Assembly: GCA_031359995.1 (NCBI GenBank)
Contig: JANMAT010000064.1
Span: 1-45,944, forward strand
DNA: 45,944 bases
Direction: 5' to 3'
Origin: JANMAT01 sp031359995
GTDB lineage: Bacteria > Actinomycetota > Acidimicrobiia > Acidimicrobiales > Ilumatobacteraceae
Within the stretch, counting starts at the first letter, position 1. Every line of letters begins with the position of its first letter. The notes beneath the pieces were generated by a model. That model saw only the letters and a program-made list of their open reading frames with translations. It was not told the origin of the DNA and made no database searches. Below, in pieces: positions 32,337 through 39,322 of this stretch. The translations under genes and the position numbers were made by a program.

Positions 32337-33440
32337 ATGGCTGACGTGCGTCGACAAGAGGCTCAACCGGCAACCGACGAGATCGTGGAGCTGGCCCCCG
32401 GCGTGTTGCGCACCCAGCTGCCGATCGAGATGCCGGGCCTCGGGCACGTCAACTGCTACGTGCTCGAAGACGAGCGCGGCTTCGCCATCGTCGACCCCGG
32501 CCTGCCCGGCCCGTCGGCGTGGAAGGCCCTCGAAGCCCGCATGGCCCAGGCCGGCGTGCCCCTGGCCCGCATCCACACCGTGGTGGTCACCCACAGCCAC
32601 CCCGACCACTTCGGTGGGGCCGCCCGCGTGCAGGCCATCTCGGGCGCCGACATCGTGTCGCACTCGTCGTTCCGCCTGTTCTGGGAGCGCTGGGACGAGC
32701 CCGACATGGACCCCGAGGACGCGGTCGACGAGCCGCTCACCGCGGGTGAGGTCGCGGCCAAGCGCATGGAGCACTGGAACCGGCCCACGCCGTGGGGCGG
32801 CGCACCGTACGCCCCCATGAACGACACCGACCGCGACCGCATCCGTGACGAGATGTCGGACCCACTGGCCGTGCCCAGTCCCAACGTGCGCCTGGAGGAC
32901 GCCGACCACGTGCGCCTGGCCCGGCGCCGGTGGATCGCCGTGCACACCCCCGGCCACACGCCCGACCACCTGTGCCTGTTCGATCCGGTCGAGGGCCTGC
33001 TGCTGTCGGGCGATCACGTGCTGCCCACCATCACGCCCCACATCTCGGGTGTCGGCTCGGGGCCCGACCCGCTGGCCGACTTCAACAACTCGCTCGAGCG
33101 CATGCACACCCTGCCCGGCGTGCGCCTGGTGCTGCCGGCTCACGGCACGCCGTTCCACGACCTGTACGGCCGCGTCACCCACATCCACGAGCACCACCAG
33201 GAGCGGCTCGACCGCCTGCGCCGGGCCGCGTCGGGCACCGGCCAGGCCGCCACCGTCAACGAGCTCATGCGCCACCTGTTCTCGGAGCGGGCGTGGGGCT
33301 CCATGGCCGAGAGCGAGACCTACGCCCACCTCGAGCACCTGCGCCTCGCCGGTGAGGCCACCGCCGATCGCGGCGAGGACGGCCAGCTCTACTACGCCAT
33401 CACCGAAGCGGGCCTCGGCGCGCTGGCCGGCGAAGGCTGA
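32337..33440 (+). CDS. Metallo-beta-lactamase-fold hydrolase
   Basis: 367 residues. The metal site HxHxDH is His86, His88, Asp90, His91 in THSHPDHFGG; further ligands are in HTPGHTPDHLCLFD, LLSGDHVLP and LPAHGTPFHD. A C-terminal extension (~285-367) has a winged-helix look (TVNELMRHLFSER, EHLRLAGEATADRGEDGQLYYAITEAG), as in the LACTB2-like branch. LACTB2-like proteins act on RNA or thioesters, so beta-lactamase activity should not be assumed. The start follows a leaderless -10. Convergent with the VOC gene. Confidence 0.85.
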   Translation: MADVRRQEAQPATDEIVELAPGVLRTQLPIEMPGLGHVNCYVLEDERGFAIVDPGLPGPSAWKALEARMAQAGVPLARIHTVVVTHSHPDHFGGAARVQAISGADIVSHSSFRLFWERWDEPDMDPEDAVDEPLTAGEVAAKRMEHWNRPTPWGGAPYAPMNDTDRDRIRDEMSDPLAVPSPNVRLEDADHVRLARRRWIAVHTPGHTPDHLCLFDPVEGLLLSGDHVLPTITPHISGVGSGPDPLADFNNSLERMHTLPGVRLVLPAHGTPFHDLYGRVTHIHEHHQERLDRLRRAASGTGQAATVNELMRHLFSERAWGSMAESETYAHLEHLRLAGEATADRGEDGQLYYAITEAGLGALAGEG

Positions 33441-33455
33441 GCCGGCGCGCTCACC

Positions 33456-33845
33456 TCAGCTGTCTTCGTAGAGCTCGATGGGCTGGCCGTCGGGGTCGGC
33501 CACGAAGCAGAACCGGCGGCCGGTGAACTCGTCGACGCGCACGGGTTCGGGCCCGCACCCACGCTCGGTCAGCTCGGCGTGGGCGGCGACGACATCGGCC
33601 ACCGCGAAGGCGAGATGACGCAATCCCCGCGCCTCGGGGTAGCTCGGGAGGGGCGGCGCACCAGGCAACGTGAACAGCTCGAGCTGGGTGCCGTCGGGCA
33701 GAGCCAGGTCGACCTTCCAGCTGTCTCGGTCGGCGCGGTGGTGCTCGGCCACCACGCGCAGGCCGAGCACGCCGCAGTAGAAGCGCTTGGAGCGCTCGAT
33801 GTCGCGACCGATGAGGGCCACGTGGTGGACGCGCCGCACGATCAT
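33456..33845 (-). CDS. VOC (glyoxalase I-like) family protein
   Basis: 129 residues, one VOC domain of two paired beta-alpha-beta-beta-beta units: VRRVHHVALIGRDIERSKRFYCGVLGLRVV, then GLRHLAFAVADVVAAHAELTERG, FTGRRFCFVADPDGQPIELYE. Metal-ligand positions His (HHVAL), Glu (LELF), His (RHLAF) and Glu (IELYE) are all present, so it is likely an active metalloenzyme of the GloA2-like type. Its ATG overlaps the stop of the upstream membrane protein gene (ATGA), so the two are translated together. Confidence 0.85.
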   Translation of the reverse strand: MIVRRVHHVALIGRDIERSKRFYCGVLGLRVVAEHHRADRDSWKVDLALPDGTQLELFTLPGAPPLPSYPEARGLRHLAFAVADVVAAHAELTERGCGPEPVRVDEFTGRRFCFVADPDGQPIELYEDS

Positions 33846-34108
33846 GCGGCCGGCGCCTGGGTGGTGCGTCCGCCGCGCCGCCGGGCGACGCGGCGCAGGG
33901 CCACCACGCCGATGCCGATCCACATCACGTTCAGGCCCACCGACGGCCAGGCCCGGTGCACGGCCGAGTTGGCCGACACCGCGGCGGCCCCGTACACGTT
34001 GAGCGCCTGGTAGGTGAACCCGTCACCGGCCACCCGCTGGCGCGACACCAGCGCGTAGGCCACCAGCAGCGCCGCCGCGCCCGACCATCCCAACACCGTC
34101 ACGATCAT
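33842..34108 (-). CDS. CBU_0592-family small membrane protein
   Basis: 88 residues with three hydrophobic segments: VLGWSGAAALLVAYALVS, the middle ALNVYGAAAVSANSAVH, and VGLNVMWIGIGVVALRRVARR. The pattern LGWxGAxxLLxAY, YQALNxxG and AWPxxxLNxxW matches the CBU_0592 family of unknown function. ATG 34108 has TAGCGT 8 bases upstream on its strand. The gene overlaps the VOC gene by 4 bases. Confidence 0.7.
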   Translation of the reverse strand: MIVTVLGWSGAAALLVAYALVSRQRVAGDGFTYQALNVYGAAAVSANSAVHRAWPSVGLNVMWIGIGVVALRRVARRRGGRTTQAPAA

Positions 34109-34116
34109 GGGCGGGC

Positions 34117-34122
34117 ACGCTA
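34117..34122 (-). promoter_or_regulatory. -10 box (TAGCGT), leaderless start at 34108
   Basis: TAGCGT on the minus strand, 8 bases before ATG 34108. Confidence 0.5.
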
Positions 34123-34133
34123 CCGCCGACCGT

Positions 34134-35297
34134 TCACGACCCAGGGTGGAGCAGCACCTTGATGGCACCGGTCGACTTGTCGTGCGCAGTGGCGCACGCG
34201 GCCCGCAGGTCGGAGAGCGGGTAGTCGTGCGTGACCACCTGTGCGGCCGGCAGCGCGCCGGCGGCCAGCAGCTCGAGGGCGCGGTCGAAGCTGTGGCGCA
34301 CGCCGTCGGGCGCGGTGTCGACCGCGTGGCAGAACGCGCCGACCACCTCGATCTCCTTGAACCACAGAGCGGCCAGGTCGACCTTGGTGACGGCGATGCC
34401 GCCGATGAGGATCACCGCGCCGCGCTGGGCCGTGACCCGGAACGACAGGCCCACCGACGCACCGGTGCCCACCGCCTCGATGGTGAGCGGGTAGCCGCCC
34501 GAGATGGTGGCGCCGTCACGCTTGCCGCGGAGCAGGCCGCCGCCCAGGCGAGCGAGCTCGGCCAGGTGCTCACCGGCGTCGTCGGGGCGCACGACGTGGT
34601 GTGCGCCCAGCGCCGTGGCCGCGGCGGCCTGGTGCGGGTGACGGGCCAGCACGGTGATCTCGCTGTCGGGCGCCAGCGATCGCAGCGCCACCACCGCGGT
34701 GAGCCCGATGATGCCGGCGCCGATCACCAGCACCGGCGAGCCCTTCGGCGGCAGGCGGCGGGCCAGCGCGTGCAGGCTCACCGACAACGGCTCGGTGAGC
34801 GCCGCGGTGCGGGCGTCGACCCCGGCGGGCACGGTGTGGAGCTGGCTGGCGTGGGCCACGAGCTGGTCGCCCCAGCCGCCGCCGAGGCCCACGGTGAAGC
34901 CGATGCCGAAGCCGCCCGTGAACAGCTTCGAGCCCAGGTTCCAGCACGCGCTGGTGGCACCGGTGGCACACGCCGGGCACCGCTCCACACCCCGCGCGTC
35001 GCACGCCAGGGTGGGATCGACGGCCACCATCGTGCCGACCGCGAACGGGCACTCAGCCCCGGCTTCGGTGATGACCCCGGCCATCTCGTGGCCCATCTCC
35101 ATGGGCGCCTCCACGTGGGGACCGAAGATGCGGCTGCCACTGCCGTCGGGGTACAGGTTGTGGAGGTCGGACCCGCAGATGCCCGATGCCTGCACCGCCA
35201 CGCGGGCCCACGCCGGCCCGGGCAGCACCGGCTCGTCGACCTCGACGAGGGACACCGGGAAGTCGGGATCGGCGAGGTCGTACCGGGCGAGGCGCAT
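34134..35297 (-). CDS. Zinc-binding medium-chain dehydrogenase
   Basis: 387 residues of the MDR/alcohol dehydrogenase family. GroES-like domain with catalytic-zinc Cys in ASGICGSDLHNLY and MEMGHEMAGVI (GHE motif). The structural-zinc Cys cluster is visible but reduced (CDARGVERCPACATGATSAC). Rossmann domain with VLVIGAGIIGLTAVVAL. It oxidises an alcohol or polyol with NAD(P); the substrate is unknown. ATG 35297 fits TACGGT 6 bases upstream on the minus strand. Confidence 0.85.
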   Translation of the reverse strand: MRLARYDLADPDFPVSLVEVDEPVLPGPAWARVAVQASGICGSDLHNLYPDGSGSRIFGPHVEAPMEMGHEMAGVITEAGAECPFAVGTMVAVDPTLACDARGVERCPACATGATSACWNLGSKLFTGGFGIGFTVGLGGGWGDQLVAHASQLHTVPAGVDARTAALTEPLSVSLHALARRLPPKGSPVLVIGAGIIGLTAVVALRSLAPDSEITVLARHPHQAAAATALGAHHVVRPDDAGEHLAELARLGGGLLRGKRDGATISGGYPLTIEAVGTGASVGLSFRVTAQRGAVILIGGIAVTKVDLAALWFKEIEVVGAFCHAVDTAPDGVRHSFDRALELLAAGALPAAQVVTHDYPLSDLRAACATAHDKSTGAIKVLLHPGS

Positions 35298-35303
35298 GCC
35301 CGC

Positions 35304-35309
35304 ACCGTA
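35304..35309 (-). promoter_or_regulatory. -10 box (TACGGT), leaderless start at 35297
   Basis: TACGGT on the minus strand, 6 bases before ATG 35297. Confidence 0.5.
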
Positions 35310-35396
35310 GCGAGCGCCATGGTCGGCGCCGAGCGGCGCTTCCTCGAGTGGCGGCGATCGACGGTCGAGCACGTCGCGCTTTGACGGGTGGGCCGA

Positions 35397-35765
35397 TCAG
35401 TCCACCGATGACGCCCCGAGCAACGCCACGATGCGCTGCTGTTCGGCCCGTGCTGCCACGGACCCGCTCCCGCCGCGCCCGGTCGTCCACCGGGCCAGGT
35501 CGACCGCCGTCGAGCCCCGGTCGTTGGCGAGGCGCGGGTCGCCGCCGAGCTGCAGCAGCGCCCCCACCGCGCCGGAACACCGGTTGCGGACGGCGCGGTG
35601 CAGCGGGGTCACGCCACCGGCGGCGAGTGCGTTCGGATCGGCACCCGCCTCCACGAGGTAGCCGATCGTCTGCCGTTGGCGCGCCGGATCCCAGCCCGTC
35701 GAACCCGGACCACCGCGCGTCGCGGCGTGCAGCGGTTCACCGCCACGACGGTTCCGAGCCCGCAC
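35397..35765 (-). pseudogene. Ankyrin repeat protein, apparently truncated at its N-terminus
   Basis: About 122 residues from GTG 35765. Ankyrin signatures: RRGGEPLHAATRG, TIGYLVEAGADPNALAAGGVTPLHRAV, AVGALLQLGGDPRLANDRGSTAVDLA, then a TTGRGGSGS tail. Ankyrin-like sequence continues upstream of the GTG in the same frame (HLVQLGADV), but no start codon, promoter or ribosome site follows. The frame instead runs into DNA whose opposite strand looks like a subtilase fragment. The gene therefore seems to have lost its 5' part; a shorter but functional protein is the alternative. Confidence 0.5.
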
Positions 35766-35789
35766 GTCGGCCCCGAGCTGGACGAGGTG

Positions 35790-35996
35790 GCGCGCCAGAA
35801 CGGTGTCGACGGCGTGGCCGCCGACGTGCGAGCCGACGACGTGGCCCGGCTGCGGGCGCAGTCCGGTGTGCTCGGCGTGTCGACCGACAGTCGCGGCGAG
35901 CTCGAGTCGGTGCTCCCGGGCACCAACTACGACACCGAGACCGAGGGTGGCTCCATGTGGGCCACCGCCCAGAACACGGGCATCACCACCTTCCGA
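35790..35996 (+). pseudogene. Fragment resembling the propeptide region of an S8 (subtilisin-like) protease
   Basis: On the plus strand the frame through ARQNGVDGVAADV, DDVARLRAQSGVLGVSTD and GGSMWATAQNTGI reads like the I9-type propeptide and the junction to the catalytic domain of actinobacterial S8 proteases. No start, no catalytic Asp/His/Ser region and no continuation are present. Just after it, GATCTGAC occurs twice (35995-36002 and 36009-36016). The whole 35766-36035 interval seems to be a scar between the ankyrin and threonine dehydratase genes. Homology is judged by eye only. Confidence 0.35.
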
Positions 35997-36035
35997 TCTG
36001 ACCTGATAGATCTGACGTCACCGTCGCCGTCTTCG

Positions 36036-36998
36036 TCAGAGCACGGTGGTGGGGTCGCAGTTGGCGCCGCAGACGATGACACCGACGCGTTCGCCGGCCG
36101 CGGGCACGTAGGCACCGGCCAGGAGCGCCGCCAGCGCGGCGGCGCCACCCGGCTCGACCACGAGCCGCAACGAGCGCCACAGCGCCTGCTGGGCCCCTCT
36201 GATGGCCTCGTCGCTGACCGTCACGCCCTGTACGCCGGCCGCTTGCGCACAGGCGAAGTTCACGGCGCCCACGCGGCGGGCGCCGAGCGAGTCGGCGGCC
36301 AGTCCCGACACGGGTACCGGCACGGGCTCACCGGCGGCCAGGGCGGCGGCCAGGCACCGGCTGGTCTCGGGCTCCACGCTCACGACCTTCACCCGCCGCC
36401 CGAACCACGCCGCGGCCCCGGCGGTGAGACCCCCGCCGCCGGTGGCCACCAGCACGGTGTCCAGGCCGGGCGCCTGCTCGTCGAACTCGGCCGAGCAGGT
36501 ACCCGCGCCGGCCACCGTGGCCACGTGGTCGTACGGGTGCACCTGAAGCGCACCGGTCTGGGCGGCGCGGGCATCGGCCGCCTCCTGGGCGTCGTCGTAG
36601 ATCTCACCGCCGATCACCACCGTGGCGCCGTACGAGCGGATGCGGTCGGCCTTCAACGGCGGACTCGACGCCGGCACGTAGATCTCGGCGGGGATGCCGA
36701 GCCGGTTGGCCACCAGCGCCAGTGCGGCGCCGTGGTTCCCACCTGACGCGGCGATCACGCCGGCGGTGGGCACGTGACCGGCGGCCTGCTCGGTGATCAC
36801 GCGGTTGAACGCGCCGCGGGGCTTGAACGAACCGGAGTGCTGCAGCAGTTCGAGCTTGAGCACCACCGGGCCGGGCAGTCCGGGCAGATCGAACGGCGTG
36901 AGCGCGAGCACCGGCGTGCGGCGGACCTGGGTGGCGATGCGCTCCCAGGCGTCGCGCACGTCATCGGGGCCGACGGGGGAGGTGGAGGAGGGGCTCAC
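36036..36998 (-). CDS. Threonine/serine dehydratase-like PLP enzyme
   Basis: 320 residues of fold-type II PLP enzyme. PLP Lys59 in SGSFKPRGAF, substrate loop ASGGNHGAALA, and the Gly-rich phosphate loop TGGGGLTAG. The length matches catabolic threonine dehydratases lacking an ACT domain. It would deaminate Thr or Ser to a 2-keto acid. GTG 36998 overlaps the stop of the thioesterase gene (GTGA), so the pair forms a translationally coupled operon. Confidence 0.85.
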   Translation of the reverse strand: MSPSSTSPVGPDDVRDAWERIATQVRRTPVLALTPFDLPGLPGPVVLKLELLQHSGSFKPRGAFNRVITEQAAGHVPTAGVIAASGGNHGAALALVANRLGIPAEIYVPASSPPLKADRIRSYGATVVIGGEIYDDAQEAADARAAQTGALQVHPYDHVATVAGAGTCSAEFDEQAPGLDTVLVATGGGGLTAGAAAWFGRRVKVVSVEPETSRCLAAALAAGEPVPVPVSGLAADSLGARRVGAVNFACAQAAGVQGVTVSDEAIRGAQQALWRSLRLVVEPGGAAALAALLAGAYVPAAGERVGVIVCGANCDPTTVL

Positions 36999-37753
36999 GA
37001 GATCATCCCTACCACGGCCGACGCGTGCACGATGGTGCTCCCGGCGGCCACGATCCACGCGTTCAGGCCCGTGTCGGTGGGCGCCACCATGAGGTCGACG
37101 TCGACACCCTGGTCCACCGGCTGATGGAACTCGAGCTCGGCCCGCAACGGTGCGCGCAGCTCACGGCGTTCGGCCAGCAGTTGCTCCACCGCCACCCAGT
37201 AGGCGGCGTTGTTCACGTGGCCGAGCACGTCGAAGTCGGCGAAGCGCAGCGGCCAGGCCCGACGCGGCGCGGCGGGCGGCGGCGGCTCGTGGCACAACCG
37301 GGCCGAGACCGTGCGTCCGGCGGCCGACGGTCCGTAGCGCGCGGCGAAGTCGTCGCCCAACAGGCGCGGCCGACCGGTTGCGAGATCGACCGCCACCCAC
37401 GCGGTGACCGTTTCCACCAGCCCGCCGTCGGCACCGTCGAACCGCGTGCGGCGATCGGCCCAACGCGAGCCCACACCGCTGCACCACGTGCGCAGCGTGA
37501 GCGCTTCGCCGTAGGTCGGGAAGCGGTGGACCTCGACCGTCGAGCGGCGCACGACCCACGCGTCGGCATCGGCCAGACCGCTGTCGCGGCTGTCGTCGGT
37601 GGCGACGTCCTGGGCGTACGTGGCCATCGAGTCCATGCGCAGACGACCGCCCGGGCTCGCATCACCCAATCGAACCGGTCGGGTCGCGGCGAACACGCGC
37701 CCCGAGGCCGGCAAGGCCGTGATGTCGTGCCCGCCCATCGCCCCTGATGCCAT
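36995..37753 (-). CDS. Acyl-ACP thioesterase-like double-hotdog protein
   Basis: 252 residues with two hotdog halves: the first with GRLRMDSMATYAQDVA and WVVRRSTVEVHRFPTYGE, the second with LRFADFDVLGHVNNAAYWVAVEQLL, whose D-x-x-x-H-x-N triad is typical of 4-HBT/FatA-type enzymes. It would release acyl chains from ACP or CoA. ATG 37753 is chosen over the upstream GTG because TACGGT (37761-37766, minus) lies 7 bases before it. It is coupled to the dehydratase downstream and divergent from the whiB7 leader. Confidence 0.82.
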   Translation of the reverse strand: MASGAMGGHDITALPASGRVFAATRPVRLGDASPGGRLRMDSMATYAQDVATDDSRDSGLADADAWVVRRSTVEVHRFPTYGEALTLRTWCSGVGSRWADRRTRFDGADGGLVETVTAWVAVDLATGRPRLLGDDFAARYGPSAAGRTVSARLCHEPPPPAAPRRAWPLRFADFDVLGHVNNAAYWVAVEQLLAERRELRAPLRAELEFHQPVDQGVDVDLMVAPTDTGLNAWIVAAGSTIVHASAVVGMIS

Positions 37754-37760
37754 GTCGTTC

Positions 37761-37766
37761 ACCGTA
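37761..37766 (-). promoter_or_regulatory. -10 box (TACGGT), leaderless start at 37753
   Basis: TACGGT on the minus strand, 7 bases before ATG 37753. Confidence 0.5.
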
Positions 37767-37795
37767 CGGCCTGAAGCGTGCGCGAGATGGCCGAC

Positions 37796-37809
37796 AAATT
37801 CGGTTGACG
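37796..37809 (+). promoter_or_regulatory. WhiB7-type promoter element: AT-rich site plus -35
   Basis: AAATT (37796-37800), 3 bases before a TTGACG -35 (37804-37809), stands out in very GC-rich DNA. In mycobacteria, WhiB7 binds an AT-rich stretch just upstream of the -35 through its AT-hook. The -10 is unclear (TTCCAT at 37828-37833 is the best candidate). Confidence 0.55.
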
Positions 37810-37838
37810 TATCAGACGCCGCCGTGATTCCATCAGAA

Positions 37839-37874
37839 CTCGGTAGGAAAGGGCCTGGCCCGCGCCTACCCGAG
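37839..37874 (+). other. Nested hairpin at the start of the whiB7 leader
   Basis: CTCGGTAGG (37839-37847) pairs with CCTACCCGAG (37865-37874), with one bulged C. An inner GGGC/GCCC stem lies at 37851-37861. It would be near the 5' end of the leader RNA. Confidence 0.45.
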
Positions 37875-37917
37875 CCGAAGCAACCGAAGCACCTACGAGA
37901 CCTTCAGGAGCAGCCCG

Positions 37918-38085
37918 ATGAAGCCCACGATCCTCGCAAGCGACATGGCCGGCATGGCCACCGCGGCGCGTTCGTGCGCGGCAGGCGGCACCTCCATGCG
38001 GTCCCATGTCCTGACCCTCAAGCCCATCGGCACCGGCACCGGCAATCGCGTGCCGGCCCGACAGCACCGGAGTCGAACGACGTAA
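37918..38085 (+). CDS. 55-codon upstream ORF in the whiB7 leader
   Basis: ATG 37918 to TAA 38085, with AGGAG at 37906-37910, 7 bases upstream. The peptide (MKPTILASDMAGMATAARSC...) has no recognisable domain. The bases around its ribosome site (AGACCTTC, AGGAGC) recur almost exactly before whiB7 itself at 38176-38190. Its place between a WhiB7-type promoter and an intrinsic terminator mirrors the uORFs that control whiB7 in actinobacteria, where slowed translation lets RNA polymerase read through. It is probably regulatory rather than a functional protein. Confidence 0.6.
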   Translation: MKPTILASDMAGMATAARSCAAGGTSMRSHVLTLKPIGTGTGNRVPARQHRSRTT

Positions 38086-38115
38086 GCGGCAGCGCCTGCA
38101 ACGTCGGAAGCCTCT

Positions 38116-38153
38116 GAGGCCGTCGGGACATCCCGACGGCCTCTTTCGTTTTT
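38116..38153 (+). terminator. Intrinsic terminator (attenuator) upstream of whiB7
   Basis: GAGGCCGTCGGG (38116-38127) pairs with CCCGACGGCCTC (38132-38143), 12 bp with loop ACAT, followed by TTTCGTTTTT. CCCGAC (38057-38062), inside the uORF, could pair with GTCGGG of the 5' arm; CGTCGG (38102-38107) could pair with CCGACG of the 3' arm. Either would act as an antiterminator. Confidence 0.8.
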
Positions 38154-38196
38154 CCGATTCGTCTCACCTCACCCCAGACCTTCCAGGAGCCCCACC

Positions 38197-38565
38197 GTGT
38201 CTACCGTCACGAACGAGATCGTCGAATCGGTTGCCTCGTTGCTCGAGCGTCCGATCGACGTGAACGTCGACTTCCGTGCTGCCCGCTGCCGCGACGGCAA
38301 CGGCACCCTCACCCACTTGTTCTTCTCCGAGGATCTCTTCGACCTCGCCCGCGCCAAGGCCATCTGCGCCAAGTGCCGTCTCGCCGAGGCCTGCCTCGAC
38401 GGCGGCCTCGAACGCCAGGAACCCTGGGGCGTGTGGGGCGGGAAGCTCCTCGTGAACGGCCAGGTGGTCGAGAACAAGCGTCCCCGGGGGCGACCACCGA
38501 AATCACCGCGACCCGAGCTGGTCGTCGACGAGGTGCCGCTCCCGCCGACCTACCGCATCGCCTGA
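38197..38565 (+). CDS. whiB7: WhiB7-type Fe-S transcription factor
   Basis: 122 residues. Four cluster-binding Cys at 31, 57, 60 and 66 (C-x25-C-x2-C-x5-C), GVWGG turn at 78-82, and a C-terminal AT-hook RPRGRPPKSP at 95-104, which among WhiB proteins marks the WhiB7 type. WhiB7 binds sigma-A and activates intrinsic antibiotic-resistance genes after ribosome inhibition. GTG 38197 has AGGAG 7 bases upstream. The leader carries a uORF and terminator, and the promoter has the AT-rich -35-proximal site. It is the best candidate in the window for a stress-response hub; the exact regulon is unknown. Confidence 0.85.
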   Translation: MSTVTNEIVESVASLLERPIDVNVDFRAARCRDGNGTLTHLFFSEDLFDLARAKAICAKCRLAEACLDGGLERQEPWGVWGGKLLVNGQVVENKRPRGRPPKSPRPELVVDEVPLPPTYRIA

Positions 38566-38589
38566 GGTGGGCGGCTCCGGCCGCCCACC
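38566..38589 (+). terminator. Hairpin after whiB7
   Basis: GGTGGGCGG (38566-38574) and CCGCCCACC (38581-38589), a 9-bp stem directly after the whiB7 stop, without a T-run. Confidence 0.6.
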
Positions 38590-38725
38590 GCAGGTGTCAC
38601 CCGGCCCTTCGGGGCCCCCGCCCGGAGGGCCGGGGCAACGCCACCGCGCTCCATCCGGCCGTCCCCCAACGGCCCATCGGATGGGTCGTGGCGCGTGCGA
38701 CCCCCGGCCCGCACGAGGGCGTCGA

Positions 38726-38731
38726 TAACCT
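38726..38731 (+). promoter_or_regulatory. -10 box (TAACCT), leaderless start at 38738
   Basis: TAACCT, 6 bases before GTG 38738. The gap 38590-38725 holds a CCGGCCCT/AGGGCCGG inverted repeat near 38611-38635 and nothing else recognised. Confidence 0.5.
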
Positions 38732-38737
38732 GATGGC

Positions 38738-39322
38738 GTGAGCCTCCGGTCGTTTCGTTCCCGCCTGCTCGGCATGGCCGCCTCCGCTGTGTTCGCCGTC
38801 ACACTGGCGGCGTGCGGGGGCAGCGACGGCGTGGCCAAGCTCGACACGTCCAGCAAGACGTTCACCGAGCCCGGCCTCGGCCAGGCGCCCAAGATCGACG
38901 GCACCCCCCTGCCCAAGGGCGCGTTCAGCACGTTGCAGGGCACGAACAAGGGCACCGCGGTCACGTTCGCGTCGCTGAAGGGCAAGCCCGCCATCGTGAA
39001 CGTGTGGTCCACCACGTGCGGGCCGTGCGTCAAGGAGATGCCGGCATTCGAGTCGGTGCACCAGTCCCTCGGCGACAAGGTCGCCATCGTCGGGCTCAAC
39101 ACCGGCGACACCACCATGTCGGCCGGCACGTTCGTGCAGAAGGTCGCCGTCACCTACCCGATCTGGATGGACGACAAGGGCGACGGCGTGGCCGCCCTGA
39201 AGATCTCGTCGCTGCCGACCACGGTGTTCGTGAACGCTCAGGGCACCATCGTGCGCACCAAGGTCGGCGCCATGGACGCCGACGCCATGCGCGCCGCCGT
39301 GAAGGAGCTGTTCGCGCTGTGA
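38738..39322 (+). CDS. TlpA/ResA-like thioredoxin lipoprotein
   Basis: 194 residues. Lipoprotein signal with lipobox LAAC (Cys26), then a thioredoxin fold with the active site WSTTCGPCVKEMP (Cys94 and Cys97) and the cis-Pro in ISSLPTTVFVNAQG. It would act outside the membrane as a disulfide reductant, for example on apocytochrome c. It is coupled by a GTGA overlap to a CcdA-like gene, which would supply electrons across the membrane. GTG 38738 is chosen for the leaderless -10. Confidence 0.9.
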   Translation: MSLRSFRSRLLGMAASAVFAVTLAACGGSDGVAKLDTSSKTFTEPGLGQAPKIDGTPLPKGAFSTLQGTNKGTAVTFASLKGKPAIVNVWSTTCGPCVKEMPAFESVHQSLGDKVAIVGLNTGDTTMSAGTFVQKVAVTYPIWMDDKGDGVAALKISSLPTTVFVNAQGTIVRTKVGAMDADAMRAAVKELFAL

